This document shows, piece after piece, positions 28,025 through 38,073 of a stretch of DNA of 64,000 nucleotides. Source of the stretch: Vibrio chagasii (GTDB taxonomy: Bacteria > Pseudomonadota > Gammaproteobacteria > Enterobacterales > Vibrionaceae). Location: assembly GCA_041879415.1 (NCBI GenBank), contig CP090852.1, forward strand, positions 496,001-560,000. Direction: 5' to 3'. The stretch's first letter is position 1. Every line of letters begins with the position of its first letter. The notes under the pieces were generated by a model. That model worked only from the letters and a program-made list of their open reading frames with translations, did not search any database and was not told where the DNA came from. A program made the translations under genes and the position numbers.

Positions 28025-29188
28025 TTAACGTTCAACTTTAGGCGAGTAAATGGAGTACGCCGTGATTTGACCAGCGACGATCGCAGAGAACATAAATAGT
28101 GCCGATAAACCGATACTTGGAATCGGTAAGATAGACTGCTCAAATACCGATTGACTGGCACTTACTAGAACACGGCTACCTGGAACCAAGATAATGATCC
28201 CTTGAACAATATAGATAGAACCCGTTAGATCCATCTTCTTCGCAATCCAAGTTCCATAGAGCGTAATCAATACTGTTGTCACCCAAGTACCCACTACCCA
28301 ACCACTATCAAAACCTAGATAGAATGGTCCCCACATACCGAGAACCGCAACTGGCAAGCCTAACAGGATATCGGTTGGGCGCGCATTAAACATCACACCG
28401 ATAGAAACAGAAATCAGCACCAAACCGGAGATATGCATCCAAGTCGGCACAGCATTGGTGTAATCAATGGATACCGCTTGTCCCCATACTGCTTCACCAA
28501 TATTCAGGCCCATGATGATGCCAACAAACAGCTTTATCAGTGTTAACGCACTCTGCCCTAGTAAGCTGGTACCAGAGACTAAATCGTTAAAGGCCAAACA
28601 CTCCAGTGCGTTGGCTATGGATAACCCGGGGACAAACAAAACGATCGAGGCAATACACAACGCCCATACCGGAATCGGTAACCCTGTGCTTGCCAAAAAT
28701 GCCACAGCAATACCGGTTAGTAGTGCAGAGATGAATTCAACCGCAATCGCGCGGCGTGAATGGAGAACTTGCTGACATACCCAAACCATCAAGCCAAGTA
28801 ACGCAGAAAAGCCTACCGCTTCTAAAGTACTGCCGACCAACATTAGATAGGCAGGTGGAATCCCCATATTCGCCAGTGCGGTAATCCATTTAGAATATCC
28901 AACCGGCTCTGGAACAGGTTCACTGCTTGGTTGATTGATACGAATAATGGTATTTGCCAACAAACTCAGGTTAATTGAAGCTGGCTTTAGACGTTTGAGG
29001 ATAACGGCATTGTTATCGTCTGGAAATTGATAATTAATCGCGGTCGGTGTTGCCTGAATCATGACGTCTACACCATGCTTTTTAGCATAATGCTGTGTAT
29101 ATTTTTCAAGCTTATAAGGAGCACAACCACTGCGGTGAAGTGTATCGCCAATTTCAACAATTTTGTTAATTCGGTACTGAGAAGGCAT
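28025..29188 (-). CDS. ThrE-like threonine/serine exporter family protein (DUF1212)
   Basis: A 387-residue inner-membrane protein resembling the ThrE family in full-length fused form: a cytoplasmic N-terminal DUF1212-type region (about 1-120; INKIVEIGDTLHRSGCAPYKLE, IQATPTAINYQF), then about ten membrane segments including FVPGLSIANALECLAFND. ThrE of Corynebacterium exports threonine and serine. The start at 29188 gives MPSQYRINKI; the longest frame starts at 29269 but adds an atypical leader. The start is uncertain because no strong ribosome site is visible. Confidence 0.82.
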   Translation of the reverse strand: MPSQYRINKIVEIGDTLHRSGCAPYKLEKYTQHYAKKHGVDVMIQATPTAINYQFPDDNNAVILKRLKPASINLSLLANTIIRINQPSSEPVPEPVGYSKWITALANMGIPPAYLMLVGSTLEAVGFSALLGLMVWVCQQVLHSRRAIAVEFISALLTGIAVAFLASTGLPIPVWALCIASIVLFVPGLSIANALECLAFNDLVSGTSLLGQSALTLIKLFVGIIMGLNIGEAVWGQAVSIDYTNAVPTWMHISGLVLISVSIGVMFNARPTDILLGLPVAVLGMWGPFYLGFDSGWVVGTWVTTVLITLYGTWIAKKMDLTGSIYIVQGIIILVPGSRVLVSASQSVFEQSILPIPSIGLSALFMFSAIVAGQITAYSIYSPKVER

Positions 29189-29711
29189 GGGTATTTTAGG
29201 GGAAACAAAATGTGCGGCAAATGTACCAGACGATAGACGGAATGACGAGGTTTTTGCGTAATTTATCAACTAGATTCGTCACTTTTTTCTTCGAACACTC
29301 AAAAGTACGAATGACTCTACTCATTTAGGATTAAGCCTATGAATAATAAGAATTGTTCACAAGTTAAATCTATGCATCCATATTGTTATAAACAGACCGT
29401 TAAGTCTGCTCAAAAAACCCGCGTGTGTTAACGAGATTATTCATAAAATTCAGGTTAAATACAGAGCAAAGAGCAAACAATGCGGCGGTTTATAAATCAA
29501 GATTAAAACTCATCCACAGCTAGCGGTAGTCATGACATTTAAGGACAGAGCGCTTAACGAGAGTTTAGTCACACTTTATGCAACCACGAAACAGCAGACG
29601 TGATTGAAAAACTAGCGGAGTGGTGGTTATGCGAGCACTTAGAATAAAAATGGAAGAAAAAGGTTTCGTTTTCAGTTAGATGTGGCATTATCAAACTCGT
29701 TAAGACGATGT
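29189..29711. other. Intergenic region upstream of the tRNA genes
   Basis: About 520 bases, AT-rich, between the divergent ThrE-like gene and the first tRNA-Gly. It should hold both promoters. The minus-strand frame 29569-29787 is antisense to the tRNA and is the familiar spurious 'MERAAGIEPASSAWKAE' product. Nothing else was recognised. Confidence 0.4.
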
Positions 29712-29786
<75 letters not shown>

Positions 29787-29825
29787 AGTCTTCTTAATGC
29801 CTCAGTCTTACTCTTAAGACCGTGT

Positions 29826-29900
<75 letters not shown>

Positions 29901-30118
29901 ACTCAAGTTCATCATTTATTCCCTCAGCTCGAACCCAATCTTCAAAGATAATTTTAATACTTTGACTTAGTGCACTAACTGCTTAAATTACCTTTAGTTT
30001 CCCCTTTACAACTCTTACTGTCTCTCAGAATTCTTCTAGTTTTATAATCTCGGTCAATGTTCGAATCCTTTGTTGTGTTAATGTGCGCTCAACTGGAAAC
30101 AACCATAAAATAATAAAA

Positions 30119-30376
30119 ATGTTTAAAAGCAATGAGTTAACTATCAATATTGAGACAATCAATATCGCCCTGTCCAAAGTCGAAAACGCGAACAAAATTC
30201 AACTTAATACGTTGAAAGGTTATGTGAGCAGTGAGCCTGAGCAAGCTATTCTTGCGTTTCGTTCTTTGAGTGAAGTGGAGTCTATCGACGACAAGCTTAA
30301 AAGAATCATGTCAGAGCTCCCTCACCTTAGTGGAGAGGCACAGCACCTACTGGAAACATCGATTCTTTTACAGTGA
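30119..30376 (+). CDS. Small hypothetical protein, 85 aa
   Basis: Unrecognised acidic, helical protein (MFKSNELTINIETINIALSKVEN...). The pattern of spaced leucines in the middle (IDDKLKRIMSELPHLSGEAQHLLE) suggests alpha-helical packing. The ATG at 30119 is preferred; an in-frame GTG lies at 30083. Ribosome sites are weak for both. A strong hairpin follows at 30388, which supports a real gene. Confidence 0.5.
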   Translation: MFKSNELTINIETINIALSKVENANKIQLNTLKGYVSSEPEQAILAFRSLSEVESIDDKLKRIMSELPHLSGEAQHLLETSILLQ

Positions 30377-30387
30377 TGAGAAAGGAG

Positions 30388-30432
30388 GATAAGTCTCAAC
30401 TCACGCATTGGTATGAGTTAAGACTTATCTTT
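30388..30432. terminator. Bidirectional terminator
   Basis: GATAAGTCTCAACTCA (30388-30403) pairs with TGAGTTAAGACTTATC (30414-30429), one mismatch, followed by Ts. It lies between the convergent small gene and the copper operon and can end both. Confidence 0.85.
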
Positions 30433-30485
30433 AATTTCCTAGCCCGATTGAATTTCTAATCCAACCAAGATCTAATGACTAGCGT

Positions 30486-31058
30486 CTAAAGCGTTACACT
30501 TTTCACCATACCCGCTTCTGCGTGCCCTGGAATATTACAGGCAAATTCTACGTGATTGTCTCCATGGAAATGCCAAAGCAGCTGCTTCGCTTTGCCCGGT
30601 TTTACTGTCACTGTACTGCCAGAATCATGAGCATGATTCCCCATATTTTTCATCATTTCACGATGCTCTAACTGCTCCGCGGCAGAACCAATCGAAAATT
30701 CGTGATCGATCTTGCCTGTGTTCATCACAACGAACTGCACCACATCGTTCGGCTCAATTTCGACCTTGTTCTTAAAGGTGATTTTCATATCGTCACTGAG
30801 TAAAACATGAACCACTTTATCCGGCTTTGCACCCGTCGCAGGCATGCCTACTTCAGACATACCGTCCATGTTCATCATCATTGAATGATCCATCTTTCCA
30901 CCTTTCATCATGCTGTGATTCATTTTCGAGTGGTCCATTTCTCCGCTCTTCATCATCGAGTGATCCATACCTGAGTGGTCCATCGTTGAATGATCCATTG
31001 CAGCAAATGCTGTTGAAGCGGTGATTGTTAGGGCGATAGTAATTAGTGTTTTTTTCAT
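30486..31058 (-). CDS. copI: CopI-like periplasmic copper-binding cupredoxin
   Basis: A 190-residue exported protein: signal peptide (MKKTLITIALTITASTAFAA), then a Met/His-rich segment of DHSxM repeats (about residues 22-75), then a cupredoxin domain. The domain shows the copper-site pattern with His in GKIDHEFSIG and the loop WHFHGDNHVEFACNIPGHAEAGM, giving Cys, His and Met ligands. CopI proteins of Vibrio confer copper resistance, probably by oxidising or binding periplasmic Cu(I). It is the last gene of the cus-like operon. AAGGAA precedes the ATG. Confidence 0.88.
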   Translation of the reverse strand: MKKTLITIALTITASTAFAAMDHSTMDHSGMDHSMMKSGEMDHSKMNHSMMKGGKMDHSMMMNMDGMSEVGMPATGAKPDKVVHVLLSDDMKITFKNKVEIEPNDVVQFVVMNTGKIDHEFSIGSAAEQLEHREMMKNMGNHAHDSGSTVTVKPGKAKQLLWHFHGDNHVEFACNIPGHAEAGMVKSVTL

Positions 31059-31163
31059 GGTCGTTCCTTAAATTGATTCTGTTTGTTTTTCTAGTTTCAC
31101 ATGTTCATATCGTGTGCCCTTACCTACTCCTATCTCGCAAGTAAGGGCTTTATAATCAGTACG

Positions 31164-34100
31164 TTATTTACTTGTCTCGCTTTGGCTCTGAGTGATCTCA
31201 CGCTGCTTCCAAAGTTTAAAGATCGCAGGAAGCACCAATAGAGTGAGCAGTAGCGCAGACGCCATTCCCCCAATCATTGGTGCAGCGATTCGTTGCATCA
31301 CTTCTGAGCCTGTACCTTCTCCGTACATGATTGGGATTAATCCAATGATTACGGTAAGCACTGTCATCATGACTGGACGCACACGAAGCCCTGCCCCTTC
31401 ACGAATGGCATCAGTGAGATCAGTTTGTTGGAGGGTTTGCTGGCTCTGTTCAGCATCAAGCTTTTTGAAATGCCACGCTTGGTTGAGGTACACCAACATG
31501 ATTACCCCAATCTCTACCGCAACGCCCGCTAGCGCGATGAAGCCAACACCAACCGCAATGGAGAAGTTGTAATTGAGGTAATGCATCAACCACAAACCAC
31601 CAACCATGGCTAAAGGCAATGTCAGCATGATCATCATCACTTCACCGACACGGCGGAAGCTCAGATACAGCAGCAACATAATGATGGCGATGGTGATAGG
31701 CACGACCACACTTAGGCGATCTTTGGCGCGTTCCATGTATTCGTATTGACCAGACCATGCGAGTGAGTAACCGGCAGGTAATACGATTTGCTCGGCAACC
31801 ACTTGCTGCGCTTCTGCCACATAAGAACCAAGATCACGACCATCAATATCCACGAATACCCAACCGTTAGGACGTGCATTCTCGGTTTTGATCATCGGTG
31901 GGCCATCTTCGTAGCGGATATCCGCGACATCAGAAAGCGCAATACGGGCACCGTTAGGCGTAACGAGTGGTAAGTTCTGCAGCTTAACGACAGAATCACG
32001 GTAATCTTGCGGGTAGCGGACGTTGATTGGATAGCGCTCCAGCCCTTCAACAGTTTCACCTACATTCATTCCACCTACGGCCGTGGAGATCACCTGCTGC
32101 ACTTCTTTGATACTTAACCCATAACGAGCAGCAGAGCGGCGCTTGATGTCTATCGTGACATATCGACCACCAGCCACACGCTCGGCATACACAGAAGCGG
32201 TACCACTCACACCATTCAAGATAGGTTCCAGTTGAGATCCGATATCCTCAATAACACTCAACTCCGGTCCTGCTATCTTGATTCCGATTGGCGTTTTAAT
32301 ACCGGTCGCTAACATATCGATGCGCGTCTTGATTGGCATAACCCACGCGTTGGTTAAACCCGGGAACTGAATCAGATCATCGAACTCTTTACGCAGCGAC
32401 TCAGTAGTGACACCGTCACGCCATTCATCGCGAGGTTTCAACTGAATAACCGTTTCAATCATGGTCAGTGGCGCAGGATCGGTTGCAGTCTCAGCTCGCC
32501 CGATTTTGCCCCATGTAGTTTCAACTTCTGGGATGGTTTTGATTAACTTGTTGGTTTGCTGCAGCAGTTCACGTGCCTTACCTATCGAAATGCCCGGATA
32601 AGTCGTCGGCATGTACATCAGATCGCCTTCATCCAAAGGAGGAATGAACTCACTGCCAAGCTTGCTGGTTGGGTAATACGCCGAAGCCATCAAACCCAGT
32701 GCAATCACTATCATCACTTTTGGATACTTGAGACTTAGGTTGAGCAATGGCTTATACATCGCGACTAAGCTGCGGTTCACCGGGTTCTTGTGTTCAGGTA
32801 ACACGTTGCCACGAATGAAGTAACCCATTAGCACTGGCACAAGCGTGATAGCCAAGCCTGCAGCCGCCGCCATTGCATAGGTTTTAGTGAACGCAAGTGG
32901 CGAGAACATCTTGCCTTCTTGGCCTTCTAGCGCGAACACTGGCACAAAACTCAAGGTAATGATCAGCAAAGAGAAAAACAAAGGAGCCCCTACCTCTTCT
33001 GCCGCTTTACCAATGACTTGCCAACGGTTTTTATCGGTCAGAGGCGTTCGTTCGATGTGTTTGTGGACGTTCTCTATCATTACGATCGCCCCATCGACCA
33101 TCGCACCTATCGCAATAGCGATACCGCCAAGAGACATGATGTTGGCGTTAATGCCCTGCCAATGCATAACAATGAATGCACCTAAGATACCGACAGGCAA
33201 GCTAAGCGCGATCACCAATGATGAGCGGATGTGGAATAAGAACAGCGCACATACAATCGCAACCACGATGAACTCTTCTGCCAGCTTCTTCCATAAGTTC
33301 TCAACCGCAGAGTCGATCAAGGTTGAACGGTCATAGGTCGCAACAATTTCAACCCCATCAGGTAAGCCAGCTTGTAGCTCTGCAAGTTTATTCTTTACAG
33401 AATCAATCACCTCACTGGCATTTTCACCGAAGCGCATCACGATAACGCCACCAACTGCTTCACCTTCACCATTAAGCTCAGAGATACCACGACGCATCTG
33501 CGGGCCAAGGTTGATGTCAGCAATATCCCCCAACAACAGCGGTGTACCTTTGTCGGTTACTTTTAATGGCAGTGACTGAATGTCCTCAATGCTCGTCAGG
33601 TAACCTGTGGTGCGAACCATGTGCTCCGCTTCAGCAATTTCGACCACTGAGGCACCTGTTTCTTGGTTACCATCTTGGATTGCTTTGTTAACTTGCTGAA
33701 GCGTCAGGTCATAAGCACGTAATTTGGCAGGATCAATTTGTACTTGATACTGCTTCACCATGCCCCCCACAGTTGCGACTTCAGACACACCCTCAACGGT
33801 TTGCAGTTCATACTTCAAAAACCAGTCTTGCAGGCTGCGAAGTTCGGCTAAGTCATGCTTACCGGTTTTGTCTTGCAGGACATAGCTATAAACCCAGCCC
33901 ACACCCGTTGCATCTGGCCCAAGCGTTGGTTTCGCGCTTGGTGGTAAATTAGGTGCAACTTGGCTGAGGTACTCCAACACACGAGACCGCGCCCAATACA
34001 TATCGGTGTCGTCATTGAAGATGATATAGACGTAGGAATCGCCAAAGAACGAGTAACCACGTACCGTTTCGGCTCCGGGCACAGCCAACATTGCGGTAGT

Positions 34101-34307
34101 GAGTGGATACGTTACTTGGTCCTCAACAACTTGCGGCGCTTGGCCCGGATAACTGGTTTTAATGATCACCTGAACATCAGAGAGATCTGGAATAGCATCA
34201 ACGGGCGTGTTTTTAACGCTGTATAACCCACCAAACACGATGGCGACAGTGGCGACCAAAACCAAGAATCGGTTACTGATGGACCAACGAATGATTGCAT
34301 TGATCAT
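31164..34307 (-). CDS. cusA: CusA-like RND Cu(I)/Ag(I) efflux pump
   Basis: A 1047-residue inner-membrane RND pump of the heavy-metal (CzcA/CusA) branch. The N-terminus MINAIIRWSISNRFLV, GLYSVKNTPVDAIPDLSDVQV, LPVGILGAFIVMHW and the central GGIAIAIGAMVDGAIVMIENVH are typical. The Met residues near NAWVMPIKTRIDML (about residue 655-668) lie in the region that binds Cu(I)/Ag(I) in E. coli CusA. It works with the CusB-like adaptor and the CusC-like outer-membrane factor to move Cu(I) or Ag(I) from the periplasm outwards. Its start overlaps the stop of the adaptor by four bases (ATGA), so translation is coupled. Confidence 0.95.
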   Translation of the reverse strand: MINAIIRWSISNRFLVLVATVAIVFGGLYSVKNTPVDAIPDLSDVQVIIKTSYPGQAPQVVEDQVTYPLTTAMLAVPGAETVRGYSFFGDSYVYIIFNDDTDMYWARSRVLEYLSQVAPNLPPSAKPTLGPDATGVGWVYSYVLQDKTGKHDLAELRSLQDWFLKYELQTVEGVSEVATVGGMVKQYQVQIDPAKLRAYDLTLQQVNKAIQDGNQETGASVVEIAEAEHMVRTTGYLTSIEDIQSLPLKVTDKGTPLLLGDIADINLGPQMRRGISELNGEGEAVGGVIVMRFGENASEVIDSVKNKLAELQAGLPDGVEIVATYDRSTLIDSAVENLWKKLAEEFIVVAIVCALFLFHIRSSLVIALSLPVGILGAFIVMHWQGINANIMSLGGIAIAIGAMVDGAIVMIENVHKHIERTPLTDKNRWQVIGKAAEEVGAPLFFSLLIITLSFVPVFALEGQEGKMFSPLAFTKTYAMAAAAGLAITLVPVLMGYFIRGNVLPEHKNPVNRSLVAMYKPLLNLSLKYPKVMIVIALGLMASAYYPTSKLGSEFIPPLDEGDLMYMPTTYPGISIGKARELLQQTNKLIKTIPEVETTWGKIGRAETATDPAPLTMIETVIQLKPRDEWRDGVTTESLRKEFDDLIQFPGLTNAWVMPIKTRIDMLATGIKTPIGIKIAGPELSVIEDIGSQLEPILNGVSGTASVYAERVAGGRYVTIDIKRRSAARYGLSIKEVQQVISTAVGGMNVGETVEGLERYPINVRYPQDYRDSVVKLQNLPLVTPNGARIALSDVADIRYEDGPPMIKTENARPNGWVFVDIDGRDLGSYVAEAQQVVAEQIVLPAGYSLAWSGQYEYMERAKDRLSVVVPITIAIIMLLLYLSFRRVGEVMMIMLTLPLAMVGGLWLMHYLNYNFSIAVGVGFIALAGVAVEIGVIMLVYLNQAWHFKKLDAEQSQQTLQQTDLTDAIREGAGLRVRPVMMTVLTVIIGLIPIMYGEGTGSEVMQRIAAPMIGGMASALLLTLLVLPAIFKLWKQREITQSQSETSK

Positions 34308-36031
34308 AGTGTGCCCTCACTCGCTTCTATAGATTTAAGCACATACTCTGAACCTTCCTTTGCCACTAGAAACCGGATGGTTTGCCCCTCAGCAAACTCA
34401 GATAAATCAAGGTCATCACTGGCTTGGAAATTCATTTCACCCGCTTTCCAATCCCATTCTGGCACTGGCTTATGATTCACTGTGATCATTCCGAAATCAG
34501 GCATTAGCATGGTGATGTTGCCCTTCACCCATACTTCACCTGGCATTTGATGTTCATTAACCTTGTAATCAACCACTTCGTATTGGCCTGACTCCGTTTT
34601 CATCATCTCAAAATCAACCACTTGTCCGCGTTTAAGTTGGCTAATGTCCAAGCCTTCTGCAAAGGTAAAGTTCATTACCATGCCCGGCCAATCCCACTCA
34701 GGAACGGGTTGGTGATTGATGGTTGCCATACGGCTGCCTTGCATAACATCTGCAATTTCACCTTTTGCCCAAGCTGTGTCTGCTTGTTCTTCTACACCAT
34801 TGATTCGTGACAAATCCGCTGATTGGCTAGACTCAGAATCCAGCATGAAATGCGCTGACGTGACAATCCGTTCGTCTTGTGTGAGCCCTTGCAACACCTC
34901 GATCTTGTCACCCGCTTCACGCCCTACTTCAATGCGTGCCGAACGGTATTTACCTTCCCCTTCAGACAACACAACACGAGTCATACCGCCGGAATGAATA
35001 ACCGATGATCGAGGAATGGTAAGAACTTGGTCTTCACTGATTGGTTTCAGTGCGATATTGGCGAACATATTTGGTTTAAGCTCGCCATTTGGGTTAGAGA
35101 ATTTCAAACGAACGCGTAAGGTTCGTGTTTTAGGGTCAAGGATCGGGTACACATAGTCGACAGTTCCCTGCCATTCTTTACCGGGGATCGCATCGAGTGT
35201 CATCTCGGCATTGCTGCCAGTAGATATCCAATGCGCTTGACGTTCAAACACTTCGGCATCGACCCACACTTCGCCTAGTGGCCCCGCACTGATTACCGCT
35301 TGTGCAGGAGAAAGATAACCACCTTCACGAATGTTGAGGCTAGCAATAACACCATCAGCAGGCGCTTTGATTTCAATGGTTTGTGAAGCCTTGCCTTGAC
35401 GAGTGATAGATCGAATCTGAGCCTTATCGACACCTAACGTAATCAAGCGCTCAGTCGAGCCTTTGATCAGCCCTTTGCGACCCGTTTTGTAGGCACTCAG
35501 CAGCTCTTCTTGCGCCTTAACAAGCTCAGGAGAATAAAGCGTGAACAGTACATCGCCTTTATTTACCTTCTCACCAACCGCATTGATATACAGTTTTTCA
35601 ACCCAACCCGCAGCGCGAACGTTGGTTTGCCATAATGCACTCTCATCGAACGCCACATAACCTACGGTTTCAATGCGTGGAGACAAAGACTCCAGCTCAA
35701 CCTTTGCTGTTTTTACACCGAGGTTGTTCTCTACTGACGGGTCAATAAATACAGTGCCAGCTTTGTCTGAACCACCACTTACGTCATCGGCGTATACAGG
35801 AATCAAATCCATGCCCATCGGAGATTTGCCTGGCTTGTCACGCTGATAATTGGGATCCATCGGTGCAACCCAATACAAGGGTTCATCGCTCGCCTGTGAG
35901 GAGGAGTTTCCCTCAATCGTCCCCGCCATCGCTGGCATATCGTGTGACTGGTTAATTAGAAAATGATTCGCACCAAAACCTAATGCACCACCAACCAACA
36001 ATGCGATTGTTGCTACTTTTACTGATTTCAT
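34304..36031 (-). CDS. cusB: CusB-like adaptor with two C-terminal CusF-like domains
   Basis: A 575-residue membrane fusion protein. Order: signal/anchor (MKSVKVATIALLVGGALGFG), a heavy-metal-binding module (YWVAPMDPNYQRDKPGKSPMGMDLIPVY, about 53-80), the lipoyl/helical hairpin adaptor domains (about 90-400), then two tandem CusF-like domains (about 425-490 and 495-565). In E. coli CusF is a separate periplasmic chaperone. The first module has INHQPVPEWDWPGMVMNF with the His, Trp and two Met ligands of CusF. In the second (VNHKPVPEWDWKAGEMNF) the first Met is replaced by Gly. The gene is 10 bases after the CusC-like gene and overlaps cusA by four. Confidence 0.93.
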   Translation of the reverse strand: MKSVKVATIALLVGGALGFGANHFLINQSHDMPAMAGTIEGNSSSQASDEPLYWVAPMDPNYQRDKPGKSPMGMDLIPVYADDVSGGSDKAGTVFIDPSVENNLGVKTAKVELESLSPRIETVGYVAFDESALWQTNVRAAGWVEKLYINAVGEKVNKGDVLFTLYSPELVKAQEELLSAYKTGRKGLIKGSTERLITLGVDKAQIRSITRQGKASQTIEIKAPADGVIASLNIREGGYLSPAQAVISAGPLGEVWVDAEVFERQAHWISTGSNAEMTLDAIPGKEWQGTVDYVYPILDPKTRTLRVRLKFSNPNGELKPNMFANIALKPISEDQVLTIPRSSVIHSGGMTRVVLSEGEGKYRSARIEVGREAGDKIEVLQGLTQDERIVTSAHFMLDSESSQSADLSRINGVEEQADTAWAKGEIADVMQGSRMATINHQPVPEWDWPGMVMNFTFAEGLDISQLKRGQVVDFEMMKTESGQYEVVDYKVNEHQMPGEVWVKGNITMLMPDFGMITVNHKPVPEWDWKAGEMNFQASDDLDLSEFAEGQTIRFLVAKEGSEYVLKSIEASEGTL

Positions 36032-36041
36032 TATTCGTTCC

Positions 36042-37490
36042 TTATTGATGGTTTGTCGCAGTTAGTTGCGGTTGCTCAACCTGATAATCAAAGCCACTCA
36101 GGAGTGACGCGAGCTTGCTATTCACGATGTTAAGGTCAGTGATCAAACGCTGTTGCTCAAGCTTCAAAGCAAGCTCATCTGCCGTTGCTGAAATCACATC
36201 GTTAAACTGTGCCGTGTTGTTTTGATAACCTCTTTCAACCGCACGGATTCGCGCCGATGTCTGGGGTAATAAGGAACTTTGGTAACGCTCTAGGCGCTGG
36301 GTGAGATTCGCCTTATCCACCAATAATGCATTCACTTGAGCATTCATTTGAGCAAGTAAGGTGTCTTTTTGAGATTTAGCAGCGCCAACTTGGTGTTGAG
36401 CCGCAGACAAGGTTTTGTCTTGTCGATTACCTGTAAACAGAGGGATGTCGACCGTTAGATAAGCACTGACAAGGTCAGAAGCAGGTTCACCTGCCATGTT
36501 ATTAGCTTGTCGGTGGGCATACATAACTTCTACACCAAACTGAGGTGTGTAAGCTTGTTCTGCCAATTCAACTTGTGTCTGATTAGACGAGATAGTCGCA
36601 TCCGTTATCTTAACGAGCGGATGCTCCATCAACAGTTGATAGTGTTTAGTTGAATCGAGGTTGGTTGCTAGTTTATTTTCCAACACCGACCAATCAATTT
36701 GGTTCGTTGCATTGAGTACGCTTTGAGCATCAGGAGCCTGAGAATCAAGAACCTGAGAGCTAATCGCTTGAGTCCCTAGCCAATCCGAACCCAACCATTC
36801 AGAAAGCTGAGAGATTAAACGACGCTGAATTTGCTGGTTTGCCTGCAGTTTCTCATCAAGTTTGCTGACTTGAAGCTGAGCATTAAGCAGATCTTGCGCT
36901 TCGCTTTTGCCAATCGAGTAATTGGTTTGCACGTAGTTCTCTAGTTCAACCAAAAGGCGTCGGTTTTCACGCATCACACCTTCTGCGACTTGCTGGTAAC
37001 CCAACTCAAGCCATAGCTGCGTCATGCTGTTAGCAACAGTCAATTCACGAGCCTCAACTTGAAGAGCGAGGCCATCAGCTTGCTGACTTGCCTTTTTCTG
37101 CTGAAGATCAAGCGTATTGCCACGCTCGAATTGCTGCATCAGCCCGACCGAGATATTGGTCATCGGGTCTTCATCAAACTGAAAGCTATCGACGGGTAAT
37201 CCACCGAACCCGACTTTGAGTTTCGGATCCATCAGGGTAGCGCTCGCAATACCGGTTTCACGCATCGCTTGCGACTGAGCAAAGTACTGTTTGCGATTGC
37301 TGTCTTGGTTCAATGCTATCTCAATCAATGTATTGAGTTGCTGTGTTGAGCTCTGTTGATCAGCGTGTGTTGAAGCAGGTGCAGCAGCCAAAGCACTGGC
37401 TGAAATAAAAGCAGCACTCGAAACAAAGGCAGCAGCGACCACGACACTCGCGTTTATTCCAAACACGGAGGTTGTTGGTTTTATATTCAC
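36042..37490 (-). CDS. cusC: CusC-like outer membrane factor (TolC family)
   Basis: A 482-residue TolC-type outer-membrane channel: signal peptide ending at SALAAAP (about residue 36), then two TolC-like repeats with long helices (about 60-250 and 280-480; RLVELENYVQTNYSIGKSEAQDLLNAQLQVSKL). There is no lipobox Cys, unlike E. coli CusC. It forms the outer part of the Cus-type tripartite efflux complex. It is the second gene of the copper operon, 93 bases after the Met-rich gene, 10 bases before cusB. Confidence 0.9.
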   Translation of the reverse strand: MNIKPTTSVFGINASVVVAAAFVSSAAFISASALAAAPASTHADQQSSTQQLNTLIEIALNQDSNRKQYFAQSQAMRETGIASATLMDPKLKVGFGGLPVDSFQFDEDPMTNISVGLMQQFERGNTLDLQQKKASQQADGLALQVEARELTVANSMTQLWLELGYQQVAEGVMRENRRLLVELENYVQTNYSIGKSEAQDLLNAQLQVSKLDEKLQANQQIQRRLISQLSEWLGSDWLGTQAISSQVLDSQAPDAQSVLNATNQIDWSVLENKLATNLDSTKHYQLLMEHPLVKITDATISSNQTQVELAEQAYTPQFGVEVMYAHRQANNMAGEPASDLVSAYLTVDIPLFTGNRQDKTLSAAQHQVGAAKSQKDTLLAQMNAQVNALLVDKANLTQRLERYQSSLLPQTSARIRAVERGYQNNTAQFNDVISATADELALKLEQQRLITDLNIVNSKLASLLSGFDYQVEQPQLTATNHQ

Positions 37491-37583
37491 AGTGAATGTC
37501 CATATCTAGCGTTAAATAACGCATATAAAAGATTGGCGTATCAGGTTTATGAGTCTGATATCGCTATGTTTTTAGATATAGAT

Positions 37584-38048
37584 TTATGCGGTGGGTGGGC
37601 GTAACAGAGATTGAGCACGTGCGACTTTCTGTCCAATAGTGACAGATTGAAAACGAGCTAAAGAAGAGACATATGGATTAGCGGCTTGAACAGCCTGAAT
37701 TGGATAAGAAGTTGCAGAACACACTGAGGCACAGCAATCGGCACTCGAACAATGATTACCCATCATCATACTACCGTCTTCGCTCATTGAAGACATATCG
37801 CATTGAGCCATCAAATCATGGGCACTCATATTAGAGTGTTCGGCGTGTACTTCTTCACTCATCACATGACATCCCGCCATTGCGTCGTTGGTCGACGCAT
37901 CGTTGTGGTAACAAGCCGATTTACCCGAGCTCATATCCATCATCATGATGTCAGTCATCATGGCTGATGAGCTTGAGGCATAGCTAGACATCAACATCGC
38001 AATGATGCTGAAAACAGTAATCCAAGTTGTTCGGAATGTGTTTGTCAT
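37584..38048 (-). CDS. Met/His/Cys-rich exported protein, first gene of copper operon
   Basis: A 154-residue protein without a recognised family. It starts with a signal-like hydrophobic stretch (TTWITVFSIIAMLMSSYA), and the mature part is rich in Met, His and Cys (MMTDIMMMDMSSGKSACYH, GCHVMSEEVHAEHSNM, MMMGNHCSSADCCASVC). This composition is typical of soft-metal binding. It directly follows a MerR-type promoter and precedes cusC, so a role in periplasmic Cu(I)/Ag(I) binding or sensing is likely. This is inference from composition and position. Confidence 0.7.
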   Translation of the reverse strand: MTNTFRTTWITVFSIIAMLMSSYASSSSAMMTDIMMMDMSSGKSACYHNDASTNDAMAGCHVMSEEVHAEHSNMSAHDLMAQCDMSSMSEDGSMMMGNHCSSADCCASVCSATSYPIQAVQAANPYVSSLARFQSVTIGQKVARAQSLLRPPTA

Positions 38049-38073
38049 AGCTAACCTTTAAATTTATAAGAAG

